64,000 bases of DNA. Origin: Paenibacillus sp. TCA20 (GTDB taxonomy: Bacteria > Bacillota > Bacilli > Paenibacillales > Paenibacillaceae). Location: NCBI RefSeq assembly GCF_000732325.1, contig NZ_BBIW01000002.1:248007-312006 (forward strand), read 5' to 3'. Within the stretch, counting starts at the first letter, position 1. Each line of letters begins with the position of its first letter. The notes under the pieces were generated by a model. It saw only the letters and a program-made list of their open reading frames with translations. It did not search any database and was not told the DNA's origin. Made by a program: the position numbers and the translations under genes. Below are positions 35,143 to 44,112 of this stretch, piece by piece.

Positions 35143-37359
35143 TCATTGCTGCTGTTGTGGATGCAACTTAGCTGTGTCACTTAGTTCCTCAAGTCTTTTA
35201 AGCAGTGTTCTGAATTCCTTATTGGTCTTCAGCTGATATTTGGCATTCGTGTTCCCAGAACCAATCTTGATAGAGAATGCTTCATCCGGAAGTGCATTAA
35301 ACATATCTTCATCTGTATAATCATCACCCGCACCAATAATGAAATCAAAGGCCTCTGCCCGTGTCAGCAAATGAACCCCGTGTCCCTTATTGATTCGGCT
35401 GTCCTTCACCTCGAGCACTTTATTTCCTTCAAGTACACCAAGGCTCATGGACTGCGTAATGGATATCAATGCTTCTCTAAGCTCATCCCGCTTGAGTGCG
35501 ATGACATCAGGCTCACACTGCCTATAGTGCCAAGCCAGGGAATATTCCTTCTCCTCAATTAACGAGCCTGGCATCCGATCTGTATACATTTCGAGAATGT
35601 GGCGAATTTTATCCTTCCAATCATTATCGACATTAATGGTCTTGATCCATTCCCCTCCAGCTTGCTTAAACCACAATCCATGGGAGGCGATCAAATGGAG
35701 ATTCAGATCTCCAAGCCATTTTTCGATAACGCCGCGATCTCTGCCAGTAATAATAACGACTGTATTCTTCGGATCCTGTGATAAACCAGCCAGCATCTGC
35801 CTTAGCTCTTCATCTGGCTTAGCTTGATCCGGCGTCGGCTTGAAGCCGACAAGCGTTCCATCATAATCCAGAAGGATCAGGCGCCGCTCTGCATCCGTAT
35901 AGGCGGTTTTTATCACCGAAGAATCAGAGACCTCGACCAAAGGCTTCGTTTGCAGGGCCCCGGCCTCGCTATTCCCCAGAGCTGTAATAAATTCATCTGC
36001 CCAGAAGTTAATATTGTATCTGGATAGACGATGATGCATCATTTTATTGCGTTCAATCTTCTCATGATCCGGCATATCTAGTGCGGTCTTCAGACCTTCA
36101 GCAATGGCACCATGATCATTCGCATTAACGATAACTGCCTCACCCAGCTCACTCGCCGCTCCGGCTGTTTCACTCATCACCAGCATGCCCTTGAAATCAT
36201 TGCGGGAAGCAATATACTCCTTCGCTACAAGGTTCATACCGTCTCGAAGCGGAGTCACCAGAAGCACATCGCTATGGCGATAGAAAGCGATCAGATCATC
36301 CTGACTGAACGTTCGGAAGAAGAACCATATCGGCATCCAGTTGACTGTACCGAACTGACCGTTTACTTCACTGACGAGCACTTCGATATGTTTTTTTAAC
36401 GTGTCATAGGTTTCCACTTCCACTCGGGACGGAGCAACGATCAGATTCAGACGAACCTTCTCGTGATATTCCGGATATTTCGTCAAGAACCGCTTAAAGG
36501 CTTTGATTCGGTCAGGAATACCCTTAGTATAATCCAGTCGGTCGATTGACAGAATGTTCTGGATGCTGCGTGTGCTTTCTACAAAATCCTGCAGTTCGCT
36601 CGACAATTCCACTGTGCCTGATTTGGAGAAATAATCATAATCAATACCCATTGGGAAGGCTTCGACCTGCACCGTATGTGTCTCATAGCTTAGCTTGTTC
36701 AAGCTGTGTTCCACGCCAAGTATTCTGCGTACGGTACTGAGGAAGTGCCGAACATAATCATAAGTATGGAAGCCGATCAAGTTGGCCCCGAGCAATCCCT
36801 GAAGTATCTCTTCGCGCCAGATCAATAGTCTGAATATCTCGAATGAAGGGAAAGGAATGTGGAGGAAAAATCCGATTTTGGCATTCGGGTATTTCTCTCG
36901 AATCATTTGGGGCAGCAGCATCAGCTGATAATCATGCACCCATATCGTGTCATCAGGCTCAATGACTTCATCCAGTGCATCAAAGAACTTCTGATTAACT
37001 CGCTTATAGGCCTCCCAAGTATCTATGCTGTATTCCGTATTGCTCGTGAAGTAATGAAATAAAGGCCAGATCGTTTCGTTACAGAAGCCATGATAATATT
37101 GATCAATCTCCTGCTCTGATAGAAAAATAGGAAGACAGTTGTATTGCTCTGACAGTTCGGTGTTAATGGAGGCTTGCTCCGCGTCAGACAGCTCATTGCT
37201 GGAGATACCCGGCCATCCGGCCCAGACACTGTTTCCTTGTTCATGGTAGCTCTTTAGTCCCGTTGCCAGACCACCAATACTCTTACTGTAGGTGAGTTCC
37301 GACTCGTTCTTCTTGACAGTAACAGGCAAACGATTTGATACAAAAATAAGTTTACTCAA
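35143..37359 (-). CDS. otsAB: Trehalose-6-phosphate synthase/phosphatase fusion OtsA-OtsB
   Basis: A 738-residue bifunctional enzyme. The N-terminal part (about residues 1-460) is a GT20 synthase (start [14 protein letters not shown], then [34 protein letters not shown]) joining UDP-glucose to glucose-6-phosphate. The C-terminal part (about 490-730) is a HAD phosphatase with [10 protein letters not shown] and [12 protein letters not shown]. The product is trehalose, a stress and osmo-protectant. It starts at TTG after GGGG. galU follows, supplying UDP-glucose. Separate OtsA and OtsB are the commoner bacterial form; fusions are known in Bacillota and Bacteroidota. Confidence 0.92.
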   Translation of the reverse strand: MSKLIFVSNRLPVTVKKNESELTYSKSIGGLATGLKSYHEQGNSVWAGWPGISSNELSDAEQASINTELSEQYNCLPIFLSEQEIDQYYHGFCNETIWPLFHYFTSNTEYSIDTWEAYKRVNQKFFDALDEVIEPDDTIWVHDYQLMLLPQMIREKYPNAKIGFFLHIPFPSFEIFRLLIWREEILQGLLGANLIGFHTYDYVRHFLSTVRRILGVEHSLNKLSYETHTVQVEAFPMGIDYDYFSKSGTVELSSELQDFVESTRSIQNILSIDRLDYTKGIPDRIKAFKRFLTKYPEYHEKVRLNLIVAPSRVEVETYDTLKKHIEVLVSEVNGQFGTVNWMPIWFFFRTFSQDDLIAFYRHSDVLLVTPLRDGMNLVAKEYIASRNDFKGMLVMSETAGAASELGEAVIVNANDHGAIAEGLKTALDMPDHEKIERNKMMHHRLSRYNINFWADEFITALGNSEAGALQTKPLVEVSDSSVIKTAYTDAERRLILLDYDGTLVGFKPTPDQAKPDEELRQMLAGLSQDPKNTVVIITGRDRGVIEKWLGDLNLHLIASHGLWFKQAGGEWIKTINVDNDWKDKIRHILEMYTDRMPGSLIEEKEYSLAWHYRQCEPDVIALKRDELREALISITQSMSLGVLEGNKVLEVKDSRINKGHGVHLLTRAEAFDFIIGAGDDYTDEDMFNALPDEAFSIKIGSGNTNAKYQLKTNKEFRTLLKRLEELSDTAKLHPQQQQ

Positions 37360-37389
37360 GTGTTGATCCCCTTTCCAGTAAAGGTTTCT

Positions 37390-37422
37390 CTGTTCTCTAG
37401 ATTATTCTGTTCTCTAGATTAT
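37390..37422. repeat. Tandem 16-bp repeat upstream of otsAB
   Basis: CTGTTCTCTAGATTAT occurs twice (37390-37405, 37407-37422), 17 bases apart, within 70 bases of the otsAB start. It may be a regulator site or slippage product; no function seen. Confidence 0.6.
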
Positions 37423-37582
37423 ATAATTCTGTTTTGCTTGAAATTGCGCTCTTCCAAGCAAGTTACCTGTAACTTTCATACCCGCTTTCAACCGAAATGA
37501 CGCAAACGCATAGGATAAACCCGATAATGGCGGTCTTTTTCCGAACAATAGACAAGTAGTTTACGAGGACAATAAGCACAGC

Positions 37583-37610
37583 AAAAAAACCTGGAAATCA
37601 GGTTTCCAGG
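37583..37610 (-). terminator. Terminator after the Crh-like gene
   Basis: CCTGGAAA-N5-TTTCCAGG followed by seven T on the minus strand, 37 bases after the stop. Confidence 0.88.
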
Positions 37611-37646
37611 CCTTTCTCTTCTTCAATATATAAATCTGATATGAAT

Positions 37647-37937
37647 CTAATGCTCCGCTTCCAATCCCGGTACTCTGCTAAAGCAATCAATCAACGTTTC
37701 AAGCGCCTCGAGCTCATCCTTCCCTCTCGTGGACAATCGAATCCTCGTCCCCGCGTGAATGGGCTGCAGGATCATACCTAGCAGACTCTTCACATCTATT
37801 ACATGCTCATTGTCGTTAGGATCAGTGTACGTGATGATAATTTGAGAGACAAAGCTTGAAGCCAGATTCGAAATTTGAATGAGTTCCTGCTGAGCATATT
37901 CCGATTGCACAATGAATTCATGTACCCTCACATCCAT
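37647..37937 (-). CDS. HPr/Crh-like protein lacking the PTS histidine
   Basis: A 96-residue protein aligned to the HPr fold. The regulatory serine segment DVKSLLGMILQPIHAGT matches NAKSIMG of HPr (Ser46), and the C-terminal GKDELEALETLIDCF is conserved. The active-site region that in HPr reads GLHARPAA is here YAQQELIQI, so the phosphorylatable His is replaced, as in Bacillus Crh, which carries Gln. It cannot carry PTS phosphate; a role like Crh, as a CcpA co-effector phosphorylated on serine by HPr kinase, is plausible but unproven because the protein is quite divergent, with an insertion around TDPNDN. I start at the ATG of MDVRVHEF; upstream codons give an unlikely extension. Confidence 0.75.
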   Translation of the reverse strand: MDVRVHEFIVQSEYAQQELIQISNLASSFVSQIIITYTDPNDNEHVIDVKSLLGMILQPIHAGTRIRLSTRGKDELEALETLIDCFSRVPGLEAEH

Positions 37938-38126
37938 CACCCTTCGTCTGTCTTTTGATAATAGCTTTATGCAGATATAGATCCGTTGGTGATACAGGCT
38001 ATCAGCCATATCTGATTGTACAGTTATTTTAAAGGAAATGAGCCCATTGGTAAACGGTTACAAAGAATCAAAGTACGTGCTCATATTCTGAGCATCGTGA
38101 TGTTCATATGTTGGGTGGCAGCTTCT

Positions 38127-38744
38127 TCAATCCTTGCTTAAATGCAGATAGAAATTAAGATCAGACTCAAGATGAATCTTCATCAGCCGCTCGGCCTCTT
38201 CTCCATTATGTGTCTTAATGGCGTCCAGAATTTGCTGATGCTCCTCGATCAAAAAAGGACGCTTGTAGTGGACGACTGCTTTGCGGAATAAGTAAATAAT
38301 GGACTGCATGCGTTCAATAATGTTAACCAGCTCAGGGTTGCGGCTTGCCTTGACAATGATATCATGGAACTGCTTGTTCGCTTCCATCGTCTCCTCCACA
38401 TTGCCGTGCTGTGCCATATCGATACAATGCTGAAGTTGATTCTGGGAAGCCTCGTCCATATATATCGCAGCACATCGAGCTGAATATCCCTCAAGCAGGA
38501 TCCGCACTTCAAATATATGCCTCAGGTCCTCATCTGTCGGACTAACGACTCGCTTGCGTTTAATCAGACCCTCTTGCTCCAGCTTCCGAATGGATTCTCT
38601 GACCGGCGTACGGCTGACTCCCATCTCTTCTGCCAGTCTCTCCTCCACGAGCTTTGTACCAGCAGGCAGATCCCCGTTTAAGATTTTGTCTCTAATTTGC
38701 TCATAGCAATGGAGGTACGCCGCTTGTAAACCTTGCTTTGCCAT
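38127..38744 (-). CDS. GntR-family regulator, FadR/FCD type
   Basis: A 205-residue repressor with an N-terminal winged helix (GTKLVEERLAEEMGVSRTPVRE) and a C-terminal all-helical FCD ligand domain with metal-site residues (NKQFHDIIV, EEHQQILDAI, MKIHLES). Such proteins sense carboxylic acids and sugar acids. It is divergent from the garR-gntP-DUF1537 genes, which it probably controls through four phased operators in between. The effector is likely an acid sugar or pathway intermediate, by inference. Confidence 0.88.
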   Translation of the reverse strand: MAKQGLQAAYLHCYEQIRDKILNGDLPAGTKLVEERLAEEMGVSRTPVRESIRKLEQEGLIKRKRVVSPTDEDLRHIFEVRILLEGYSARCAAIYMDEASQNQLQHCIDMAQHGNVEETMEANKQFHDIIVKASRNPELVNIIERMQSIIYLFRKAVVHYKRPFLIEEHQQILDAIKTHNGEEAERLMKIHLESDLNFYLHLSKD

Positions 38745-38870
38745 ATGTTGTTCTCATCCTTTTCATCCTCTTAAAACCCTCTATAAATGGGAATCTGACC
38801 TTCATTATAGGGGAAAATCCGTTCTAATAAAAGCAAAATCACCAAAATAAAGCAGAAGATCTATGATATT

Positions 38871-38943
38871 TTGTATTCATTTTTATTATTTTTGTATACA
38901 ATTTTATATTTATTGTGTACATATTTGAACTTTTTGTGTACAA
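38871..38943. promoter_or_regulatory. Four operators at exact 21-bp phasing, overlapping the acid-sugar promoter
   Basis: TTGTATTCAT (38871), TTGTATACAA (38892, a perfect palindrome), TTGTGTACAT (38913) and TTGTGTACAA (38934) lie exactly 21 bases apart, two helical turns. They match the FCD-GntR type TnGTnnnACnA. A promoter TGTACA-N17-TACAAT (38916-38944) is covered by the last two, so binding would block garR transcription. Confidence 0.8.
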
Positions 38944-39025
38944 TACATTTGAAAATACGAAAATCTTAAGACCCAAACAAGATTACAAAATAATGGTCAA
39001 ACGATCATACAAGGAGGATTTCATC

Positions 39026-39919
39026 ATGAGAATTGGCTTCATAGGACTAGGAATTATGGGTAAGCCGATGGCAGCGAATCTCTTAAAGAAGGGATACAGC
39101 ATTATCGTCAATGACTTAAACCATTCGGCTGTGGAAGAGCTGAAGGCACTTGGGGCAGACACGGGCGACACCCCTAAGCAGGTTGCATTTGAAAGCGATA
39201 TCATCATTACCATGCTTCCTAACAATGCGATTGTTAAAAGTGTCATTTTGGGTGAAGAAGGCATCATCCATGGAGCGAAGGAAGGCTCGATTGTCGTTGA
39301 TATGAGCTCCATCTCACCGGTTGCGGCAACTGAAATTGCCGAGGCTTTGAAGAAGCAAGGGATCGAAATGCTGGATGCACCTGTCAGCGGTGGAGAACCT
39401 AAAGCGATCGACGGAACCCTGTCTGTTATGGCGGGTGGAAATGAAAACGCATTTAATCAAGTTAAGCCTATTCTGGCCTGCATGGGTAAGGATATTACCT
39501 GGGTTGGTCCGAGCGGCAGTGGAGCTACAGCCAAGCTGGCGAATCAAATTATGGTAAACGTTAACATTGCCGCGATGTCAGAGGCTCTAGTACTGGCAGC
39601 CAAGGCCGGCATTGACATCGAGAAAATGTATCACGCCATTCGCGGCGGACTGGCTGGAAGCGCTGTATTAGATGCTAAGCTTCCCATGATTATTGAACGC
39701 AACTTCAAAGCCGGAGGACGTGTAGACATTAATTTGAAGGATCTGACCAATGTTATGGAGACGGCAGATGCTTATGAGATGTCACTCCCTCTTACTGAAC
39801 ACGTGAAGCATATATTCGAGTCCCTGAAAAATGAAGGAAAACAAGCTGATGATCATGGGGGCATCGTGCAATATTATGAGAAGCTGGCTGGTGTAGAAGT
39901 CCGCAAAGCGCAGCAATAA
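39026..39919 (+). CDS. Beta-hydroxyacid dehydrogenase (GarR/LtnD type)
   Basis: A 297-residue NAD(P)-dependent enzyme with the Rossmann motif GFIGLGIMGKPMA, the substrate-binding DAPVSGGEPKAIDGTLSVMAGG region (DAPVSGG the key part) and the catalytic lysine in GATAKLANQ (K170). It may be a tartronate-semialdehyde reductase or an L-threonate dehydrogenase; the DUF1537 kinase in the same operon favours the second, but the choice is an inference. AAGGAGG lies seven bases before the ATG. A longer frame from 38915 would cover the operators and is rejected. Confidence 0.87.
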   Translation: MRIGFIGLGIMGKPMAANLLKKGYSIIVNDLNHSAVEELKALGADTGDTPKQVAFESDIIITMLPNNAIVKSVILGEEGIIHGAKEGSIVVDMSSISPVAATEIAEALKKQGIEMLDAPVSGGEPKAIDGTLSVMAGGNENAFNQVKPILACMGKDITWVGPSGSGATAKLANQIMVNVNIAAMSEALVLAAKAGIDIEKMYHAIRGGLAGSAVLDAKLPMIIERNFKAGGRVDINLKDLTNVMETADAYEMSLPLTEHVKHIFESLKNEGKQADDHGGIVQYYEKLAGVEVRKAQQ

Positions 39920-39949
39920 TCCTAATCTTCTAGTAAAGGTGGAAACAAC

Positions 39950-41293
39950 ATGTTGACAGGACCTATGCTGATCGTCGTGTTTCTGATTGCATTAGCATTT
40001 CTGTTTCTTCTTATTATCAAGTGGAAGGTTGAGCCGTTTCTGGCTCTCGCCTTCACTGCATTTGCAACAGCAATTGCCATTGGCATTCCTATGAAGGAGG
40101 TTCCCGGCGTTGTTACCTCCGGTTTCGGAAGCACACTGACCGGGGTCGGTATATTAATCGGTCTTGGTGTGATTTTCGGTCAATTTCTGGGGGCATCTGG
40201 TGCCGTTGAGAAAATTGCCAGCTCCATGCTGAAAATATTCGGTATCAAAAAATCGCCTGCAGGACTGGCGCTGTCCGGTACCGTGGTGTCGATCCCCGTC
40301 TATTTTGACGCTGCATTTGTCATTTTGAGCGGACTGCTTAAGAGTCTTGCTTCACGTACAGGTATCTCAATCGTTACCTTTGTAACCGCTCTCGGAGTTG
40401 GATTAATTACCGCACATAATATGATTGCGCCAACGCCAGGCCCGATGGTTGTAGCTGAGAATACAGGCTCGGATTTAGGACTGTTTATTCTGTACGGCAT
40501 TATCGTAGCGATTCCGGCAACTCTTGTTGGGGGATACATCTATGGAATGTTCATAGGAAAGCGCATCAAGACGGAGGATGAAGTTGAAACCGTTGAGGAA
40601 GAAGTTAAACAACTGCCGCGTAAGGAAATCAGCACAGCGATGTCCTTCGGCATGCTCTCCCTTCCGATCATCCTGATCCTTGCCAACACAATTTCACAGA
40701 TGCTGTTTCCTGGGACATTCATTGAAACGTTGTTCGGATTTCTGGGAGACAAGAATGTTGCGCTGCTGATCAGTGTATTAGCTGCTATTGTCCTGCTTCG
40801 CCCTTATATTGCAGAAGATTCAGGCAAATTGTACACCGAAGCCATCGCAACAGGCGGTATGATCATTCTGATTACCGGTGCCGGCGGCGCGTTCGGTGCT
40901 GTCATTAATCACAGCGGAATTGGTGACTATCTGATTACGACGATGCAGAGCTGGAGCATACCTGTGCTGCTGCTGGCATTCATATTCACACAAATTCTGA
41001 GAGCATCCTTAGGATCTTCAACTGTTGCCCTCGTTACTACATCAAGCATTATGGGACCGCTCGTTGCGGATCTTGGTGTATCTCCGATCCTGCTTGGACT
41101 GGCCATCTGTGCCGGGGGTATCGGCTTGTCCCTTCCGAATGATTCCGGATTCTGGGTTGTTAACCGGTTTGGTAAGCTGACGGTTACCCAGACTCTGAAG
41201 GTATGGACACTGGGTGGATTTATCGCAGGATTGACAGCGCTTGCGACAGTCTATGTATTAAGCTTGTTCAGCGGAATTCTGCCGGGAATTTAA
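39950..41293 (+). CDS. GntP-family acid-sugar permease
   Basis: A 447-residue membrane protein with about 12-14 hydrophobic segments, of the gluconate:proton symporter family. Typical stretches are SGFGSTLTGVGILIGLGVIFG, ALSGTVVSIPVYFDAAFVIL and LPNDSGFWVVNRF. It lies 30 bases after the dehydrogenase and likely imports the acid sugar degraded by the flanking enzymes. AAAGGTGG is its ribosome site. Confidence 0.9.
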   Translation: MLTGPMLIVVFLIALAFLFLLIIKWKVEPFLALAFTAFATAIAIGIPMKEVPGVVTSGFGSTLTGVGILIGLGVIFGQFLGASGAVEKIASSMLKIFGIKKSPAGLALSGTVVSIPVYFDAAFVILSGLLKSLASRTGISIVTFVTALGVGLITAHNMIAPTPGPMVVAENTGSDLGLFILYGIIVAIPATLVGGYIYGMFIGKRIKTEDEVETVEEEVKQLPRKEISTAMSFGMLSLPIILILANTISQMLFPGTFIETLFGFLGDKNVALLISVLAAIVLLRPYIAEDSGKLYTEAIATGGMIILITGAGGAFGAVINHSGIGDYLITTMQSWSIPVLLLAFIFTQILRASLGSSTVALVTTSSIMGPLVADLGVSPILLGLAICAGGIGLSLPNDSGFWVVNRFGKLTVTQTLKVWTLGGFIAGLTALATVYVLSLFSGILPGI

Positions 41294-41334
41294 TCAATAC
41301 CATAATTACAATATATAGATAAGGTGTGGATACG

Positions 41335-42777
41335 ATGAGTGGAACGACAGAGAAACGAGATGCTGCGGAAATATTAGACCAGCTCCCTTCACTAGATCAT
41401 GAGATGGTGCAGCAGCTTCTGTCCATAGAAATTAAGGAGCTGGATCGAAAAATTATCGTTCTGGATGATGATCCGACAGGAGTGCAGACCGTACACGGCA
41501 TATCTGTATACACGGACTGGTCTATGTCCACCATGCTGAATGGTTTTCGCGAGGAGCAGTCCATGTTCTTCATCCTGACGAATTCCCGTGCCATGGTGGC
41601 CACTGAATCAGAAGAGGCTCACAAGGAAATTGCCCGCAATGCCGTTGCGGCTTCTAAAGAGCTTAATAAGCCTTTTCTCATCATCAGCCGAGGTGATTCC
41701 ACATTACGGGGCCATTATCCACTGGAAACAGATACACTGAAGGATACGATTCAAGCGGAGTCAGGCTCCACATTTGAAGGAGAAGTTATTCTTCCTTATT
41801 TCAAGGCAGGCGGACGTTATACGATCGACAACATTCACTATGTACAGTATGGCGAGAAGCTAGTTCCTGCTGGCGAAACTGAATTTGCCAAGGATCGAAC
41901 CTTTGGTTATACCAGTTCTCATCTGGGGGATTGGGTTGAGGAGAAATCTGAGGGTGCTTATCTGGCCAAGAACACCACTTACATTGCTCTGGATACACTG
42001 CGCTCTATGGATATTGATACGATTGTAGAGCAGCTTATGCAGGTCCAGCACTTTAACAAGGTCGTGGTTAACGCCGTTGACGATGTAGATGTGAAGGTCT
42101 TTACAATAGCACTGATCCGTGCCATCCGCAGCGGGAAAAATTTCATGTTCCGTACAGCAGCCTCCTTCACCAAGGTCATTGGAGGAATCAGCGACAAGCC
42201 GCTGCTAAGCAGGGAAGAGCTAATCCCCTCTCCTTCTAATGAAGGCGGACTGATTCTGGTCGGTTCACATGTTCAAAAGACGACAGAACAGCTTGAACAA
42301 CTAAAAACAATGGCGGATATCGCATTTATCGAATTTGATGTACATCTCGTTACCGATGACACCGCATTTGCAGCTGAAACAAAACGGGTCATCTTGGAAG
42401 CCGAGCAAGCCATTGCATCAGGCAAGACCTGTACCGTATATACTCGTCGTGAACGGCTGGATCTCGGTGAAGGCATGAAGAATGAGGAATTGAAGCAGTC
42501 TGTAAAAATATCCGATGCCGTAACAAGTATCGTCCAGCAGCTCAACGTGCGTCCGCGCTTTATCGTAGCCAAGGGCGGTATTACTTCGAGCGATATCGGG
42601 ACCAAGGGACTCGAGGTGCAGCGTGCTACCGTTGCTGGTCAGATCAAACCCGGCGTTCCGGTGTGGATTACAGGTGAAGAGAGCAAGTTCCCTCACATTC
42701 CTTATATCATCTTCCCTGGTAATGTCGGAGATCAGGACACGCTCAAAGAAACGGTCGAGCTGTTAGATCAACAATAG
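41335..42777 (+). CDS. Four-carbon acid sugar kinase family protein (DUF1537)
   Basis: A 480-residue ATP-dependent kinase of the OtnK/DtnK family. The N-terminal domain has VLDDDPTGVQTVHG (the DDD motif) and ISRGDSTLRGHYPLE; the C-terminal domain has KGGITSSDIGTKGL and the PGNVGD loop. Family members phosphorylate 3-oxo-tetronate or D-threonate/erythronate. Start at ATG 41335 after AAGGTG; a GTG nine bases earlier is inside the site. The aldolase or decarboxylase and the isomerase of known pathways are absent here, so the product's fate is unclear. Confidence 0.88.
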   Translation: MSGTTEKRDAAEILDQLPSLDHEMVQQLLSIEIKELDRKIIVLDDDPTGVQTVHGISVYTDWSMSTMLNGFREEQSMFFILTNSRAMVATESEEAHKEIARNAVAASKELNKPFLIISRGDSTLRGHYPLETDTLKDTIQAESGSTFEGEVILPYFKAGGRYTIDNIHYVQYGEKLVPAGETEFAKDRTFGYTSSHLGDWVEEKSEGAYLAKNTTYIALDTLRSMDIDTIVEQLMQVQHFNKVVVNAVDDVDVKVFTIALIRAIRSGKNFMFRTAASFTKVIGGISDKPLLSREELIPSPSNEGGLILVGSHVQKTTEQLEQLKTMADIAFIEFDVHLVTDDTAFAAETKRVILEAEQAIASGKTCTVYTRRERLDLGEGMKNEELKQSVKISDAVTSIVQQLNVRPRFIVAKGGITSSDIGTKGLEVQRATVAGQIKPGVPVWITGEESKFPHIPYIIFPGNVGDQDTLKETVELLDQQ

Positions 42778-42804
42778 TTCATGAGTATCATCACGTATTC
42801 ATAT

Positions 42805-42840
42805 AAACAAGGGCTGACGGATATCCGTCAGCCCTTGTTT
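42805..42840 (+). terminator. Perfect palindromic terminator of the acid-sugar operon
   Basis: AAACAAGGGCTGACGGAT and its complement form an 18-bp perfect palindrome with no loop bases; it can work in both directions, also for the convergent hydrolase gene. Confidence 0.88.
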
Positions 42841-42906
42841 ATATTATCGAAACTTCGCTCTTGAATTCTTGTTCATTACGAAGGGATGCTCAGGTTACAT
42901 GTGTCT

Positions 42907-43962
42907 CTACTCATACAGACAGGAGCTAAATACATTGTGCACATGAATATTGTCTACCGTTTTGGCCAGCTGCGCCGTCATCAGTACAAATGCATATCCT
43001 TGCTTCGGATACATCCAGACCATACAGCCGCCTATACCGTTATGACCAAAAATATCCCGTTCGATGTACCCTTTGTGACGCGCAGGCATTTTCCATACAA
43101 ATCCGTAATCCGAATCGACCTCATCAATATGAAGCGTCTGAGGTGTAACCATCTGTCTGAACGTCAGTGGCTGTAGAAGACGCTTGTCTTCCGCATACTT
43201 CGTTTCATTCAGCATGGCCTTTGCGAAGATCATCAGATCATCCGCTGTACTGATCAAGCCGCCAAAGGGCAGCTTCGCACTCATCAGCTGGTCCATTCGC
43301 CCCGCTATCGCTTCAAAGCTTCCTATAGGTGCCATTCTGGACTGATCTGCACCAGGTTCACCAAAGCCGGTATCCTTCATCCCCAGCGGATCAAAAATAT
43401 GTGTCTTCAGATAATCTTCATAGGTCATGCCGCTGATACGCTCGATGATCTCCGCAAGCACAGTAAATGCAATATTGTTGTAGCTTACTGAAGTACCGGG
43501 AGCAGCTGTTAAGGTACTGGATACGAGAGAAGTGAAGATCTTGGAATGATTCATTCCGTCTGCTTCAAGCTTGCCTTGAGCCCATCTTGCCATATAGGAC
43601 TCATCCAATCCTGACGTATGGGTCAGCAAATGCCATAAGGAAAGCTTGTCTTTTCCCTGTTCACCGAACTCAGGGAGCAGCTCAGTTATAAGCTGGGATG
43701 GATGAAGTAACCCCTGCTCCCATAACTGCATAATGGCTAATCCAAACATGGGCTTCGTGATGGAAAATACCGGATAAGTGCTCGTACTGTCTATATTTGT
43801 TCCATGATCATGCATGCCATAAGACCGCAGATCAATGAAATGCTCTTTATCTGTGATGCCAAGTACAGCAGATGGCCATGCTCCAGCCTTCACTTTCTGT
43901 TCGATGTAACGATACATGGGTTCAAATTGACTTAATTGCTGGCTCACTCCTGATACCTCCAT
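42907..43962 (-). CDS. Serine hydrolase, class C beta-lactamase family
   Basis: A 351-residue beta-lactamase-fold protein, a different paralogue from that at 32005. SxxK is FSITK (S67, K70), the YxN motif is SVSYNNIAF, and HNGIGGCMV near the end replaces the usual KTG-like element. No signal peptide is seen. Substrate unknown. Confidence 0.82.
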   Translation of the reverse strand: MEVSGVSQQLSQFEPMYRYIEQKVKAGAWPSAVLGITDKEHFIDLRSYGMHDHGTNIDSTSTYPVFSITKPMFGLAIMQLWEQGLLHPSQLITELLPEFGEQGKDKLSLWHLLTHTSGLDESYMARWAQGKLEADGMNHSKIFTSLVSSTLTAAPGTSVSYNNIAFTVLAEIIERISGMTYEDYLKTHIFDPLGMKDTGFGEPGADQSRMAPIGSFEAIAGRMDQLMSAKLPFGGLISTADDLMIFAKAMLNETKYAEDKRLLQPLTFRQMVTPQTLHIDEVDSDYGFVWKMPARHKGYIERDIFGHNGIGGCMVWMYPKQGYAFVLMTAQLAKTVDNIHVHNVFSSCLYE

Positions 43963-44044
43963 CTAAATATGTAAATTTGGGGCTGATTTTGTCGTGCTTA
44001 CTACTAGCCCATCCCATATCGTAACACGGAAATTTATTGGTTAC

Positions 44045-44080
44045 AAAAAAACGTCTGCTCCTTAGCAAAGGAAGCAGACG
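44045..44080 (-). terminator. Terminator after the cohesin-SLH gene
   Basis: CGTCTGCTTCC and GGAGCAGACG pair, followed by seven T on the minus strand. Confidence 0.88.
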
Positions 44081-44112
44081 ATGTTCCTATGAAATTTCGG
44101 GGAGCAGAACCT

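Noticed and set aside
37470-37500. SigB promoter for otsAB (GGGTAT)
   Set aside because: No GTTTAA at the proper spacing, and SigB is not expected in this group.
38915-39025. Upstream start for the dehydrogenase
   Set aside because: Would run through the operator array and promoter; the later ATG has a perfect ribosome site.
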